This document shows, one piece after another, positions 19,634 through 30,053 of a stretch of 55,316 nucleotides of DNA. The translations under genes and the position numbers were made by a program. Below the pieces are notes generated by a model that saw only the letters and a list, made by a program, of their open reading frames with translations, was not told where the DNA came from and did no database searches. Numbering within the stretch: position 1 is the first letter of the stretch; each line of letters starts with the position of its first letter. Origin of the DNA: Yokenella regensburgei ATCC 49455. Lineage in GTDB: Bacteria > Pseudomonadota > Gammaproteobacteria > Enterobacterales > Enterobacteriaceae. The stretch covers positions 1-55,316 of the forward strand of contig NZ_JMPS01000084.1 of assembly GCF_000735455.1 (NCBI RefSeq), given 5' to 3'.

Positions 19634-20563
19634 TTAACTCTCAAGCGCCGCGGTCATCGCCGCCGGCTCATTAATAGCCGACGCCGTCAGGGTGTCAACA
19701 ATACGTTTTGTCAGACCGGTGAGAACTTTACCTGGTCCAACTTCGTACAGGTGTTCAACACCCTGCGCCGCCATGAATTCCACGCTCTTCGTCCACTGGA
19801 CCGGGCTATACAGCTGGCGGACCAGGGCGTCACGAATGGCGTCAGCAGACGTTTCACACTTCACGTCAACGTTGTTGACTACCGCGATTTGCGGCGCGTT
19901 AAAGGTCAGTTTCTGCAACTCAACGGCCAGTTTCTCTGCGGCAGGTTTCATCAGCGCACAGTGAGACGGTACGCTGACCGGCAGCGGCAGCGCACGCTTA
20001 GCGCCCGCGGCTTTACAGGCAGCGCCTGCACGTTCAACGGCTTCTTTATGACCCGCGATAACCACCTGGCCCGGCGAGTTGAAGTTGACCGGTGAAACCA
20101 CCTGCCCTTCAGCCGCTTCTTCACAGGCTTTCGCAATAGAAGCATCATCAAGACCGATGATGGCGGACATGCCGCCGGTGCCTTCCGGAACCGCTTCCTG
20201 CATGAACTTACCGCGCAGCTCAACGAGGCGCACGGCATCAGCAAAATCAATAACGCCTGCACATACCAGAGCAGAATATTCGCCCAGGCTATGGCCAGCC
20301 ATCATCGCCGGTGCTTTACCGCCCTGCTGTACCCATACACGGTACAGCGCGACGGATGCCGTCAGCAGCGCAGGCTGAGTCTGCCAGGTTTTGTTCAGTT
20401 CTTCCGCCGGGCCCTGCTGAGACAGCGCCCACAGATCGTAACCTAAAGCAGCAGAAGCTTCAGCAAAAGTCTCTTCGATCACCGGGAAGTTAGCTGCCAT
20501 TTCAGACAACATCCCAACGCTTTGAGAACCTTGTCCAGGAAAGACAAAAGCAAATTGCGTCAT
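19634..20563 (-). CDS. fabD: Malonyl-CoA:ACP transacylase FabD
   Basis: A 309-residue acyltransferase (K-12 length) that loads malonyl units onto ACP. The nucleophile Ser92 is in AGHSLGEYSAL, the oxyanion Gln in FPGQGSQSVGM, and His201 near VPSHCALMKP. The start at 20563 has an AAGGAC ribosome-binding site; the frame is open to 20632 but that part is fabH sequence in another frame. It follows fabH by 16 bases. Confidence 0.98.
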   Translation of the reverse strand: MTQFAFVFPGQGSQSVGMLSEMAANFPVIEETFAEASAALGYDLWALSQQGPAEELNKTWQTQPALLTASVALYRVWVQQGGKAPAMMAGHSLGEYSALVCAGVIDFADAVRLVELRGKFMQEAVPEGTGGMSAIIGLDDASIAKACEEAAEGQVVSPVNFNSPGQVVIAGHKEAVERAGAACKAAGAKRALPLPVSVPSHCALMKPAAEKLAVELQKLTFNAPQIAVVNNVDVKCETSADAIRDALVRQLYSPVQWTKSVEFMAAQGVEHLYEVGPGKVLTGLTKRIVDTLTASAINEPAAMTAALES

Positions 20564-20579
20564 GTTATTAGTCCTTATA

Positions 20580-21533
20580 CTAGAAACGAACCAGCGCAGA
20601 GCCCCAGGTAAATCCGCCACCGAAGGCCTCAAGCAGAATCAGCTGGCCACGTTTGATACGGCCATCGCGTACCGCTTCGTCCAGCGCACACGGCACGGAC
20701 GCCGCCGAGGTGTTGCCATGACGGTCAAGCGTCACCACGACGTTGTCCATCGACATCCCCAGCTTTTTCGCGGTTGCGCTGATAATGCGCAGGTTAGCCT
20801 GATGCGGTACCAGCCAGTCCAGTTCAGAACGGTCCATATTGTTCGCCGCCAGCGTCTCATCAACGATGTGCGCAAGCTCGGTGACCGCCACTTTAAAGAC
20901 TTCGTTACCCGCCATGGTCAGGAAAATGGGGTTCTCCGGCTGCACGCGGTCAGCGTTTGGCAGCGTCAACAGCTCACCATAACGACCGTCGGCATGGAGG
21001 TGGGTAGAGATAATACCCGGCTCTTCAGATGCACTGAGAACGACAGCGCCCGCGCCGTCGCCAAAAATAATGATGGTGCCACGGTCTTCCGGGTTGCAGG
21101 TGCGTGCCAGCACGTCGGAACCGATAACCAGCGCTTTTTTCACCGCGCCGGATTTCACATACAGATCGGCAACGCTCAGCGCATAGGTAAACCCGGCGCA
21201 GGCAGCTGCAACGTCAAATGCCGGGCAGCCTTTAATCTCGAGCATGCTCTGGATCTGGCAGGCGGCGCTCGGGAAGGAGTGCGTGGAAGACGTAGTGGCG
21301 ACGACGATAAGACCGATCTCTTCTTTATCAATGCCCGCCATTTCCAGCGCGCGCTTCGCCGCTTCGAAACCCATGGTTGCCACGGTTTCTTCAGGACCCG
21401 CGATACGACGTTCACGGATACCTGTGCGTGAGACAATCCACTCGTCAGAAGTATCTACCATCTTTTCTAAATCGGCGTTGGTACGCACCTGTGCTGGCAG
21501 GAAACTGCCGGTACCTATAATCTTCGTATGCAT
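20580..21533 (-). CDS. fabH: 3-oxoacyl-ACP synthase III FabH
   Basis: A 317-residue initiating condensing enzyme (K-12 length), which joins acetyl-CoA and malonyl-ACP to begin fatty-acid synthesis. Nucleophile Cys112 is in [14 protein letters not shown], catalytic His in [11 protein letters not shown], and Asn in [13 protein letters not shown]. The C-terminus is [13 protein letters not shown]. It follows plsX by 6 bases and precedes fabD. Confidence 0.99.
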   Translation of the reverse strand: MHTKIIGTGSFLPAQVRTNADLEKMVDTSDEWIVSRTGIRERRIAGPEETVATMGFEAAKRALEMAGIDKEEIGLIVVATTSSTHSFPSAACQIQSMLEIKGCPAFDVAAACAGFTYALSVADLYVKSGAVKKALVIGSDVLARTCNPEDRGTIIIFGDGAGAVVLSASEEPGIISTHLHADGRYGELLTLPNADRVQPENPIFLTMAGNEVFKVAVTELAHIVDETLAANNMDRSELDWLVPHQANLRIISATAKKLGMSMDNVVVTLDRHGNTSAASVPCALDEAVRDGRIKRGQLILLEAFGGGFTWGSALVRF

Positions 21534-21539
21534 GTACGC

Positions 21540-22574
21540 TCAGTCTTTTTTTGGTAATACAGATTCCAGGCAAGCCGAGATCCGCTGAGGAACCTCCCGC
21601 TGTACCGCCTGCACTGCCTGTTCTATGGCGACGCTAAATGCGCGCTGGTTTGCAGCACCATGACTCTTAATCACCGTGCCGCGCAATCCTAACAGACAGG
21701 CGCCATTATACTGGTCGGGGTTGAGGTGACTGAATCGCCTTGCCAGGCTCTTTTGTAACCAACGCTTCAACAAAATCAGCCACCACGACCTTTTTTTGCC
21801 ATCTCCCTGCGATTTCAGCAGCGAAAGGAACATGCGAACAACGCCTTCCATGGTCTTCAAGGTGACGTTGCCCGTGAAACCATCGCAAACCAGTACGTCA
21901 GTTTTTCCCGTTAACAACTCGTTGGCTTCAAGATATCCAATATAGTTGATAGATGGCACGGTTTTAAGCATTGCTGAAGCATCACGAATATTTTCGTGGC
22001 CCTTGCTCTCTTCTTCACCGATATTCAGTAGCGCCACGCGGGGGTTATCAATGCCGACCACTTCTTTCGCCAGCACGGATCCCATCACGGCAAACTGCAC
22101 CAGCATGGTACTGTCGCAATCAACGTTGGCGCCGAGATCGAGCACCACCGTTTTCCCCTTCTGCTGATGCGGAAGAACCGTCACCAGCGCCGGGCGCTCA
22201 ATGCCTTCAATCGGTTTAAGTAGTAATTTCGCGAGCCCCATCAGCGCACCGGTATTTCCGGCGCTGACGCACGCCTGAGCGCGCCCTTCTTTCACCAGCT
22301 CAAGCGCCACACGCATTGAGCTGCCCCGACTCTGGCGAATCGCCTGCGCCGGACGAGCATCACTGGCAATAACTGACTGTGCAGGGATAATCTGCAGACG
22401 TGAACGTTGTTCGAAGTCAGCTTTGGCGAGTAATGGCGTGATTGTGTCGGGATCGCCGACAAGAAGAAGTGAGAGTTGCGAATTAAAACCCAGTGCCTGC
22501 AAAGCTGCAGGCACCGTCACGGAAGGGCCAAAATCGCCTCCCATGACATCTAACGCTATGGTCAGACGTGTCAA
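21540..22574 (-). CDS. plsX: Phosphate acyltransferase PlsX
   Basis: A 344-residue enzyme that converts acyl-ACP to acyl-phosphate for glycerolipid synthesis. The N-terminus [20 protein letters not shown] matches K-12 PlsX after its initiator Met, which places the start on a TTG at 22574. No ATG or GTG occurs in frame between there and the non-conserved ATG at 22628. The chain ends LESVLPKKD, about a dozen residues shorter than the K-12 C-terminus as I remember it. The rpmF-plsX gap has two hairpins. Confidence 0.93.
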   Translation of the reverse strand: MTRLTIALDVMGGDFGPSVTVPAALQALGFNSQLSLLLVGDPDTITPLLAKADFEQRSRLQIIPAQSVIASDARPAQAIRQSRGSSMRVALELVKEGRAQACVSAGNTGALMGLAKLLLKPIEGIERPALVTVLPHQQKGKTVVLDLGANVDCDSTMLVQFAVMGSVLAKEVVGIDNPRVALLNIGEEESKGHENIRDASAMLKTVPSINYIGYLEANELLTGKTDVLVCDGFTGNVTLKTMEGVVRMFLSLLKSQGDGKKRSWWLILLKRWLQKSLARRFSHLNPDQYNGACLLGLRGTVIKSHGAANQRAFSVAIEQAVQAVQREVPQRISACLESVLPKKD

Positions 22575-22602
22575 GGTATCGTCACTGCCCGGTTTGGTAT
22601 AT

Positions 22603-22653
22603 CCCCGCTTGCACGGGGAAATCCTCACTAAGCCTCATCACGCGTGAGCGTGA

Positions 22654-22654
<1 letters not shown>
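22603..22654 (-). promoter_or_regulatory. Two hairpins between rpmF and plsX
   Basis: ATCACGC / GCGTGAT (22637-22654, loop GTGA) abuts the rpmF stop codon, and CCCCG / CGGGG (22603-22618) lies just upstream of the plsX TTG start. Neither has a T-run on the minus strand, so they look like mRNA processing or stability elements rather than terminators. Confidence 0.45.
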
Positions 22655-23405
<751 letters not shown>

Positions 23406-23408
23406 AGA

Positions 23409-23432
23409 AAAAGGCACCCGAAGACGCCTTTT
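23409..23432 (-). terminator. Terminator-like hairpin upstream of the yceD promoter
   Basis: AAAAGGC pairs with GCCTTTT around a 10-base loop, and on the minus strand it ends in TTTTTCTTTG. It sits directly upstream of the yceD -35 box in a divergent gap, so it would stop minus-strand transcription arriving from rluC across yceF. It might also act on plus-strand transcripts. Confidence 0.6.
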
Positions 23433-23507
23433 GCCATTTATTCGCACACATTGCGGCCTGTAGTTTAAAATGCTGTCATCCGTTGCGCCAGAGCTTAAAG
23501 AAAAAAT

Positions 23508-24089
23508 ATGCCAAAGATTATTCTTGCTTCAACCTCACCCTATCGTCGACTGCTGCTGGAAAAGCTCGGTATCGACTTCGAATGCGCCGCGCCAGAGGTA
23601 GATGAAACGCCGCTGGCGGATGAATCTCCGCGCCACCTGGTACAGCGCCTGGCGCAGGCAAAAGCCCAGGCGCTGGCATCGCGCTTCCCCGAGCATTTGA
23701 TTATTGGCTCGGATCAGGTGTGCGTTCTCGACGGCGAAATCACCGGTAAACCGCATACCGAAGAGCATGCACGCCTGCAGTTAAAGAAAGCCAGCGGTTC
23801 CGTGGTCTCTTTTTATACCGGGCTTGCATTGTATAACTCAGCCACCGGTCATTTGCAGACTGAATGCGAACCCTTCGATGTCCATTTTCGCCATCTGAAT
23901 GAGAAAGAGATCCGCAATTACATCCGCATAGAAAGCCCGCTCAACTGCGCAGGCAGTTTTAAAAGTGAAGGGCTGGGGATTACGCTCTTTGAGCGTCTTG
24001 AAGGCCGGGACCCGAACACCCTGGTTGGCCTGCCGTTGATTGCGCTGTGTCAGATGCTACGGCGTGAAAAGGTGGATCCACTGGGGTGA
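23508..24089 (+). CDS. yceF: 7-methyl-GTP pyrophosphatase YceF (Maf family)
   Basis: A 193-residue Maf/HAM1-like nucleotide pyrophosphatase (K-12: 194), in E. coli specific for 7-methyl-GTP and thought to clear modified nucleotides. The N-terminus [16 protein letters not shown] is the Maf phosphate-binding signature, the catalytic Asp is in [13 protein letters not shown], and [21 protein letters not shown] closes the fold. It is divergent from yceD and convergent with rluC. Confidence 0.96.
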   Translation: MPKIILASTSPYRRLLLEKLGIDFECAAPEVDETPLADESPRHLVQRLAQAKAQALASRFPEHLIIGSDQVCVLDGEITGKPHTEEHARLQLKKASGSVVSFYTGLALYNSATGHLQTECEPFDVHFRHLNEKEIRNYIRIESPLNCAGSFKSEGLGITLFERLEGRDPNTLVGLPLIALCQMLRREKVDPLG

Positions 24090-24097
24090 TGTGATTT

Positions 24098-24147
24098 TCC
24101 CTCTCCTTGTGAGAGAGGGACGGATGAGGGCATCAACCGCCCTCACC
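24098..24147. repeat. Double-hairpin intergenic repeat between yceF and rluC
   Basis: Two adjacent inverted repeats: TCCCTCTC / GAGAGGGA (24098-24120) and TGAGGGC / GCCCTCA (24125-24145). They fill the short gap between convergent genes and run up to the rluC stop. The composition (CCCTCTCC, GAGAGGG, TGAGGGCATCA, CCCTCACC) resembles a short element often seen dispersed in enterobacterial intergenic DNA. No second copy occurs in this window, so the repeat nature is from memory. Confidence 0.5.
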
Positions 24148-24149
24148 TT

Positions 24150-25103
24150 TTACTTCTGGCTACGCAGCACCTGCAGGCAATGTCTCAGTCCGTCATCCAT
24201 CGGTGCTTCAATACGCAGCGTTTCGCCGGTACCCGGATGCGTGAACTTCAGCGCAGCAGCATGCAGGAACAGACGATTTAACCCGGTCGACGCCAGCTGC
24301 TTATCGAACTCACGATCGCCATAGCGATCGTCAAAGGCAATGGGATGCCCGGCATGCAGCGTGTGCACACGGATCTGGTGCGTACGTCCGGTAACCGGGC
24401 TACAACGTACCAGCGTCGCAAACGCAAAGCGCTCTTCCACCTTGAAGCGCGTCTCCGACGGTTTCCCTTCCTGGCTCACGCGAACAATACGCTCACCGCT
24501 TTGCAAAATGTTTTTCAGAAGCGGTGCCTGCACCACTTTGGTATGCGAAGACCACTGACCGCGCACCAGCGCCAGGTAATCTTTCTGCATTCCCTTCTCG
24601 CGCAGCTGCTCGTGCAGCGAACGCAGGGCCGAGCGTTTTTTCGCCACGAGCAGCACGCCGGAGGTGTCGCGATCGAGACGATGCACCAGCTCAAGGAAGC
24701 GCGCTTCCGGGCGCAGCGCCCGCAGGCCTTCAATCACCCCGAAGCTCAGACCGCTACCGCCGTGAACCGCAGTACCGGATGGTTTATTCAGCACCAGAAT
24801 GTGGTCATCCTCATAAAGGATAACGTCGCTCAGCGCCGCGACTTTCTGCAGATGCGGTGACACCGCCTCTTCGTCACGTTCCGCTACGCGTACCGGCGGA
24901 ATACGGATTTCATCGCCGGCTTCCAGTTTGTATTCTGGTTTAATGCGTTTTTTGTTAACCCGCACTTCCCCTTTACGCAGGATGCGGTAAATCATACTTT
25001 TCGGCACGCCTTTCAGCTGGGTGCGCAAAAAGTTATCGATACGTTGCCCGGCTTCATCAGCGGCAATCGTGACATGTCTTACAGATGGCGTCTCAGTTTT
25101 CAT
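24150..25103 (-). CDS. rluC: 23S rRNA pseudouridine(955/2504/2580) synthase RluC
   Basis: A 317-residue RluA-family pseudouridine synthase (K-12: 319). The N-terminal S4 RNA-binding domain spans about residues 18-75 (QRIDNFLRTQLKGVPKSMIY). The catalytic Asp144 is in LVHRLDRDTSGVLLVAK, followed by the HQIRVH motif. The start at 25103 gives the conserved MKTETPSV N-terminus; the open frame reaching 25145 is not conserved. It is divergent from rne, sharing a 572-base regulatory gap, and converges on yceF. Confidence 0.97.
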   Translation of the reverse strand: MKTETPSVRHVTIAADEAGQRIDNFLRTQLKGVPKSMIYRILRKGEVRVNKKRIKPEYKLEAGDEIRIPPVRVAERDEEAVSPHLQKVAALSDVILYEDDHILVLNKPSGTAVHGGSGLSFGVIEGLRALRPEARFLELVHRLDRDTSGVLLVAKKRSALRSLHEQLREKGMQKDYLALVRGQWSSHTKVVQAPLLKNILQSGERIVRVSQEGKPSETRFKVEERFAFATLVRCSPVTGRTHQIRVHTLHAGHPIAFDDRYGDREFDKQLASTGLNRLFLHAAALKFTHPGTGETLRIEAPMDDGLRHCLQVLRSQK

Positions 25104-25314
25104 GGTCGGCGATTCTAAATAGCAAGGCGCATTCGCGCCACTCATTTTTCTGTGCTTATATATATTACTAACTGGTTACAACGAGCGCTTCTGACAGCAG
25201 ATTGTTTGTTATTAGAACAATCCTGCCAAAGAAGTGAAAAAACTGTGAGTAACCGGGTAGCAAATGGTGAAAGTCATCTTGCTATAACAAGGTTAGCAAT
25301 GGAATAATGATGCG

Positions 25315-25675
25315 GTTTTCCGTGTTGAATCTTGTTAAAACAAGCAAAGTAACGGAATGACCCATTTTGTCTGACCGATCGACCACGCGGCAATGGCGTA
25401 AGACGTATTGATCTTTCAGACAGTTAGCGGGCTGCGGGTTGCAGTCCTTACCGGTAGACGGAATCTTCTCTGGTGATAATTTCCCAGACAGTTCCCCAGT
25501 TAATTGCACTGTTTTTCCGTTTGAAATACAGGCAGCCGACACTCTGCGCCTCTTAAGCGTACGACAACCGTGAGGTTGGCGACGTCAATAGTCACGAGGC
25601 CATCGGTACATCCCCGGAAAGGCATTACTCTGCCCGCAGCTTAGTCGTCAATGCAAGAATAATGAGTAAGTTACG
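25315..25675 (+). promoter_or_regulatory. rne 5' leader (RNase E autoregulation) and upstream promoter DNA
   Basis: The 572-base gap 25104-25675 holds no convincing gene. In E. coli the rne mRNA has a leader of about 361 bases whose structures (hp2, hp3) let RNase E cut its own message. Here TTGCTA near 25279 and GAATAAT near 25302 are promoter-like and would start such a leader near 25315. The segment GCGGGCTGCGGGTTGCAGTC with the following CTTACCGGT (about 25427-25455) matches the hp2 feedback hairpin as I recall it. Upstream, GATTGTT / AACAATC (25200-25222) is an inverted repeat of unknown role. Confidence 0.75.
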
Positions 25676-28600
25676 ATGAAAAGAATGTTAATCAACGCAA
25701 CTCAGCAGGAAGAGTTGCGTGTCGCCCTTGTTGATGGGCAGCGCCTGTACGACCTGGACATTGAAAGTCCTGGCCACGAACAGAAAAAAGCGAACATCTA
25801 CAAAGGCAAAATCACCCGTATTGAACCGAGTCTGGAAGCGGCATTTGTTGATTACGGCGCTGAACGTCACGGTTTCCTCCCCCTCAAAGAAATTGCCCGC
25901 GAGTACTTCCCTGCTAGTTATAACTCCCATGGCCGTCCCAACATCAAAGATGTTCTGCGTGAAGGTCAGGAAGTTATCGTTCAGATTGATAAAGAAGAGC
26001 GCGGTAATAAAGGCGCGGCATTAACCACCTTTATCAGCCTTGCGGGGAGTTATCTGGTACTGATGCCAAACAACCCGCGTGCGGGTGGTATCTCTCGCCG
26101 TATCGAAGGTGATGACCGTACTGAACTGAAAGAAGCGCTGGCAAGCCTCGAGCTGCCGGATGGCATGGGTCTGATTGTCCGTACCGCAGGCGTTGGCAAA
26201 TCCGCCGAAGCGCTGCAGTGGGACTTAAGTTTCCGCCTGAAGCACTGGGAAGCCATTAAGAAAGCCGCAGAAAGCCGTCCGGCACCGTTCCTTATCCATC
26301 AGGAAAGTAACGTTATCGTTCGCGCCTTCCGTGACTACCTGCGCCAGGACATCGGTGAAATCCTGATTGATAATCCGAAAGTGCTTGAGCTGGCTCGCCA
26401 GCACATCGCGGCGCTCGGTCGTCCGGATTTCAGCAGCAAAATCAAACTGTACACCGGTGAAATCCCGCTGTTCAGCCACTACCAAATCGAATCGCAGATC
26501 GAATCCGCTTTCCAGCGTGAAGTCCGTCTGCCGTCCGGTGGTTCTATTGTTATCGACTCCACCGAGGCGCTGACCGCCATCGATATCAACTCCGCCCGCG
26601 CGACTCGCGGCGGCGACATCGAAGAAACGGCGTTTAACACCAACCTCGAAGCGGCCGATGAAATCGCCCGCCAGCTGCGTCTGCGTGACCTCGGCGGCCT
26701 TATCGTTATCGACTTCATCGACATGACCCCGGTACGCCATCAGCGTGCAGTGGAAAACCGTCTGCGTGAAGCGGTGCGCCAGGACCGTGCGCGTATCCAG
26801 ATTAGCCATATCTCCCGCTTCGGTCTGCTGGAGATGTCCCGTCAGCGTCTGAGCCCGTCGCTTGGCGAGTCCAGCCATCACGTCTGCCCGCGCTGCTCCG
26901 GTACTGGTACCGTACGTGATAACGAATCACTGTCGCTCTCTATTCTGCGTCTGATTGAAGAAGAAGCGCTGAAAGAGAACACCAAAGAAGTTCACGCCAT
27001 TGTGCCGGTGCCGATTGCCTCTTACCTGCTGAACGAAAAACGTGCAGCGGTTAGCGAAATCGAATCCCGTCAGGGCGGCGTTCGCTGCATCATCGTGCCG
27101 AACGATCAGATGGAAACGCCGCACTACTCGGTGCTGCGCGTGCGTAAGGGTGAAGAAACCACCACCCTGAGCTACCTGCTGCCGAAACTGCACGAAGAAG
27201 AGATGGCGCTACCGGCTGACGAAGAGCCTGCTGAGCGTAAGCGTCCGGAACAACCGGCGCTGGCCACCTTCACCATGCCGGACGTACCGCCTGCACCAGA
27301 AGCCGAGGCGGCACCGAAAGCCCCTGCTGCTGCGGCAAAAGCGGCTCCTGCCGTGGCAACCCCGGCGGCACCTGGTCTGGTGAGCCGCTTCTTCGGCGCG
27401 CTGAAAAACCTGTTTGCTGGCAGCGAGCCGCCGAAAGAAGTTGAACAGGCTCCGGCGAAGAAAGAAGAGAAGCAGGAACGTCAACAGGATCGTCGTAAAC
27501 CGCGTCAGAACAACCGCCGCGACCGCAACGATCGCCGTGACCGCAATGAAAACCGCGATAACCGCGATAACCGCGACCGTGACAACCGTGATAATCGCGA
27601 CAACCGTAGCGAGAACGCGGAAGGTCGTGAAGAGAACCGTCGTAACCGCCGCGATAAGCAGCAGAACGGCGAACCGCGCGAACAGCGTCAGCCGCTGGCG
27701 CAGGAAGACGGTGAAAAAGCGAAAGGTCGTGACGATCAGCAGCAGTCACGCCGCGAGCGTAACCGTCGCCGTAACGACGACAAGCGTCAGGCACAGCAGG
27801 AAGTCAAAGCGCTGAACCGCGAAGAACAACCGGCTCAGGAAACCGAGCAGGAAGAAAGCGTTCAGCAGACCATGCCGCGTCGTAAGCCGCGTCAGTTGAC
27901 CCAGAAAGTGCGCTACGAGTCTGCAGAAGAGATCCGTACAGAGTCTGCACCGGTAGAAGCTCAGGCTGAAACCGAAGCACCGGCTCGCGCTCCGCGTACC
28001 GAACTCGCGAAGCTCGATCTGCCAGCCGTCGTGGAAGCACCGACCGAGCAGGATGACAACGCAGAAGCCCGTGATGCTGCCGGTATGCCGCGCCGCTCAC
28101 GCCGCTCTCCGCGCCACCTGCGCGTCAGCGGTCAGCGCCGTCGTCGTTATCGTGATGAGCGTTACCCGCTGCAGTCTCCGATGCCGCTGACCGTAGCGTG
28201 CATGTCTCCGGAAATGGCCTCTGGTAAAGTCTGGATCCGCTACCCGGTTGCGCGCCCGCAGGATCAGGTTGCTGAAGAGCAGCGTGAAGCTGAGATGATG
28301 CAGCAGGTTGCACCAGTGGTCGTTGAAGAACAACCTCAGGCACCGGCTGTCGTTGAAACTGCCCCGGTTGTTGCAGCAGAAGTGGTTGCTGAAGCGGTGA
28401 AAGACGTTGAAGTCGCAGAACCGCAGACCGCCACCGAAGCCCCTCAGGCACCGGTGGTAGAGACCAGCCATCCTGAAGTCATTGCCACTGCCGTAAGCGA
28501 GCAGCCGCATTTCATCGCTGAGCAGGATGAAGTAGTTGCAGAAGAAGTTGCCGAGGAAGTAGAACCGGCTGCTGAAGTGGAAATGGCCGTACAGCCTGTT

Positions 28601-28894
28601 GTCGCCCCTGTTACAGCGCCGGAAGCGGTTGCCGTTCAGGAGCCCGTGGTTGTCGCAGCGCCGGTAGAAGCCGCGAAACCGGTGGAAACCAAAGCACCGG
28701 CTGCAAGCGATGATAATCATCATGCCACTGCACCGATGACTCGCGCTCCGGCACCGGACTACGTACCAGAAGCCGCGCGTCACAGCGACTGGGTTCGCCC
28801 GGCCTTCGCTTTCGACGGTAAAGGTGCTGCCGGTGGTCATAGCGCCACTCAGCAGGCAAGCGCTGCCCCAACCCGCCCTCAGCCGGTTGAGTAA
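25676..28894 (+). CDS. rne: Ribonuclease E
   Basis: A 1072-residue endoribonuclease, hub of the RNA degradosome (K-12: 1061). The catalytic half has the S1 domain (about 39-119), Mg-binding Asp303 (AIDINSAR) and Asp346 (IVIDFIDM), and the Zn-link cysteines 404 and 407 in CPRCSGTG that join dimers into a tetramer. The scaffold half contains the amphipathic membrane anchor [14 protein letters not shown] (about 569-582), an Arg/Asp/Asn-rich RNA-binding stretch (about 602-661) with tandem NRDNRD-like repeats, a second Arg-rich block, an Ala/Val/Glu/Pro-rich linker, and the C-terminal PNPase-binding tail. A strong terminator follows. The extra length lies in the disordered half. Confidence 0.98.
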   Translation: MKRMLINATQQEELRVALVDGQRLYDLDIESPGHEQKKANIYKGKITRIEPSLEAAFVDYGAERHGFLPLKEIAREYFPASYNSHGRPNIKDVLREGQEVIVQIDKEERGNKGAALTTFISLAGSYLVLMPNNPRAGGISRRIEGDDRTELKEALASLELPDGMGLIVRTAGVGKSAEALQWDLSFRLKHWEAIKKAAESRPAPFLIHQESNVIVRAFRDYLRQDIGEILIDNPKVLELARQHIAALGRPDFSSKIKLYTGEIPLFSHYQIESQIESAFQREVRLPSGGSIVIDSTEALTAIDINSARATRGGDIEETAFNTNLEAADEIARQLRLRDLGGLIVIDFIDMTPVRHQRAVENRLREAVRQDRARIQISHISRFGLLEMSRQRLSPSLGESSHHVCPRCSGTGTVRDNESLSLSILRLIEEEALKENTKEVHAIVPVPIASYLLNEKRAAVSEIESRQGGVRCIIVPNDQMETPHYSVLRVRKGEETTTLSYLLPKLHEEEMALPADEEPAERKRPEQPALATFTMPDVPPAPEAEAAPKAPAAAAKAAPAVATPAAPGLVSRFFGALKNLFAGSEPPKEVEQAPAKKEEKQERQQDRRKPRQNNRRDRNDRRDRNENRDNRDNRDRDNRDNRDNRSENAEGREENRRNRRDKQQNGEPREQRQPLAQEDGEKAKGRDDQQQSRRERNRRRNDDKRQAQQEVKALNREEQPAQETEQEESVQQTMPRRKPRQLTQKVRYESAEEIRTESAPVEAQAETEAPARAPRTELAKLDLPAVVEAPTEQDDNAEARDAAGMPRRSRRSPRHLRVSGQRRRRYRDERYPLQSPMPLTVACMSPEMASGKVWIRYPVARPQDQVAEEQREAEMMQQVAPVVVEEQPQAPAVVETAPVVAAEVVAEAVKDVEVAEPQTATEAPQAPVVETSHPEVIATAVSEQPHFIAEQDEVVAEEVAEEVEPAAEVEMAVQPVVAPVTAPEAVAVQEPVVVAAPVEAAKPVETKAPAASDDNHHATAPMTRAPAPDYVPEAARHSDWVRPAFAFDGKGAAGGHSATQQASAAPTRPQPVE

Positions 28895-28940
28895 GCCAGT
28901 CTCTCTGCGGGCGGTATCTCACCGCCCCTGAGTAAAGATA

Positions 28941-28974
28941 AAAGGGCCCATGTTTAACATGGGCCCTTTTTTAT
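28941..28974 (+). terminator. Intrinsic terminator of rne
   Basis: A nearly perfect inverted repeat AAAGGGCCCATGTT / AACATGGGCCCTTT followed by six or more T, 46 bases past the rne stop. The minus side is A-rich, so it could also stop read-through from flgL. Confidence 0.95.
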
Positions 28975-29007
28975 TGTGCGGTGCAAAGACGGTTAGCAGG
29001 ATCGCAG

Positions 29008-29088
29008 ATAAAAAAAGGCCCGCCCCGGGGTGAATGGGGCGGGCAGAGAAAGCGGCCCAGTTTCCAGACCAGCTTTAAAAACGAGAGC
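29008..29088 (-). ncRNA. Candidate 3'-UTR small RNA of flgL (FlgO-like)
   Basis: The flgL stop is followed by about 45 bases and then a strong Rho-independent terminator: GCCCGCCCC / GGGGCGGGC, seven T on the minus strand (29011-29044). In E. coli the flgL 3' UTR gives rise to the small RNA FlgO, released with its own terminator. The layout here is the same and the T-rich tail would suit Hfq binding. The actual RNA ends cannot be read from sequence. Confidence 0.5.
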
Positions 29089-30039
29089 TTATCGGTTCAG
29101 CTGGAACAAGGACATTCCCTGCATATCGCTGAAAGTCTTGTAGGATGCCTGCAAAGCAGCCTGCTGCATCACGTAGTTAGAGATAGTGGCGTTCCAGTCA
29201 ACGTCGACCAAATCGCTCATCTGCGCGGTCTGGCTCAGCGTACGGTCAGCCCCCAGCGCATCCAGTTGCGTCAGCTCATTCATCTGCGTACCAAGTTCGG
29301 CACGAACGCTCAGAACGTTGTTCAGAGAGTTACGCAGGCCACGGTTGGTTTTCTCGATTGCCGCCAGCGCAACTTCACCTTTAGCATCATCACCTTCAAC
29401 CGGTGTTTTCAGTGCGGCAATCGCCGTATCGAGCATTTTGAACACGTTGGTCTCAGACGGGCTACCGTCTGGCTCAGGTACGGCATTGCTGGTCAGGGCA
29501 TCAAAAATCTTGTTACCGGTATGGCCGATGACCATGGTACGAGAGTAATCCACCTGCTGTTCGATGTTGTTGGTGCCACCAACATAGTTACCGTTAGCAT
29601 CAAACGGTGGCTTGTCCGTGTTATAACCGCCAAACATGTAACGACCGTTGCCGTCCTGACCGTTAGCCAGGTTTAACAACTGATCGCGGATCCCCTGCAG
29701 GTCAGTTGCCATGGAGGCGCGGTCATCATCGCTCAGCGTCCCCTTTGCGGCACTGATGATTTTCTCCTGGGCGGAGGTGATGGCAGAGCCGACCTGATTG
29801 AGCACGCTGTCCTCGAGCGAAACGCGCTGGCTGGCAAACTGACGCGCGGTGCTGAACTGCGCGTTTTGCGCCTGCGCCTGCGACAAAACCACCGCCTGGG
29901 AGGCCGCGATCGGGTCATCAGACGGACGGTTAACACGTTTACCGGTAGACATCTGCTCACCGTAACCAAGCCAGGTTGACTGGGAATCGGTGATACCACG
30001 CATATTCTGCTGGTACATCATTAAAGTACTGACACGCAT
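29089..30039 (-). CDS. flgL: Flagellar hook-filament junction protein 2 FlgL (HAP3)
   Basis: A 316-residue flagellin-like protein (K-12: 317) that forms the ring between FlgK and the filament. The N-terminus MRVSTLMMYQQNMRGITDSQ and the C-terminus QAALQASYKTFSDMQGMSLF are the conserved coiled-coil halves, including ASQAVVLSQAQAQ. It is exported by the flagellar type III system and has no signal peptide. It follows flgK by 14 bases, and both are probably driven from the sigma-28 promoter ahead of flgK and by read-through of the flgB operon. Confidence 0.97.
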   Translation of the reverse strand: MRVSTLMMYQQNMRGITDSQSTWLGYGEQMSTGKRVNRPSDDPIAASQAVVLSQAQAQNAQFSTARQFASQRVSLEDSVLNQVGSAITSAQEKIISAAKGTLSDDDRASMATDLQGIRDQLLNLANGQDGNGRYMFGGYNTDKPPFDANGNYVGGTNNIEQQVDYSRTMVIGHTGNKIFDALTSNAVPEPDGSPSETNVFKMLDTAIAALKTPVEGDDAKGEVALAAIEKTNRGLRNSLNNVLSVRAELGTQMNELTQLDALGADRTLSQTAQMSDLVDVDWNATISNYVMQQAALQASYKTFSDMQGMSLFQLNR

Positions 30040-30053
30040 GACTTTATGTCTCC

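Noticed and set aside
20562-21431. 289-codon plus-strand frame across fabH
   Set aside because: Antisense shadow of FabH, with composition typical of reversed coding sequence.
25282-25542. 86-codon minus-strand frame inside the rne leader, in the position of K-12 yceQ
   Set aside because: It lies antisense to the structured rne 5' leader. In K-12 the apparent essentiality of yceQ is explained by disruption of the rne promoter. Sequence conservation here is better explained by the leader RNA, so I do not call it a gene.
27500-27620. Short tandem GCGATAACC-like DNA repeats that might suggest a CRISPR or VNTR locus
   Set aside because: They are in frame inside rne and encode the Asn-Arg-Asp-rich RNA-binding region; there are no spacers and no cas genes.
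28097-28840. 247-codon open frame antisense to the rne 3' half
   Set aside because: Low-complexity translation (Arg/His/Phe/Asn-rich) caused by the repetitive Ala/Val/Glu codons of RNase E on the other strand.
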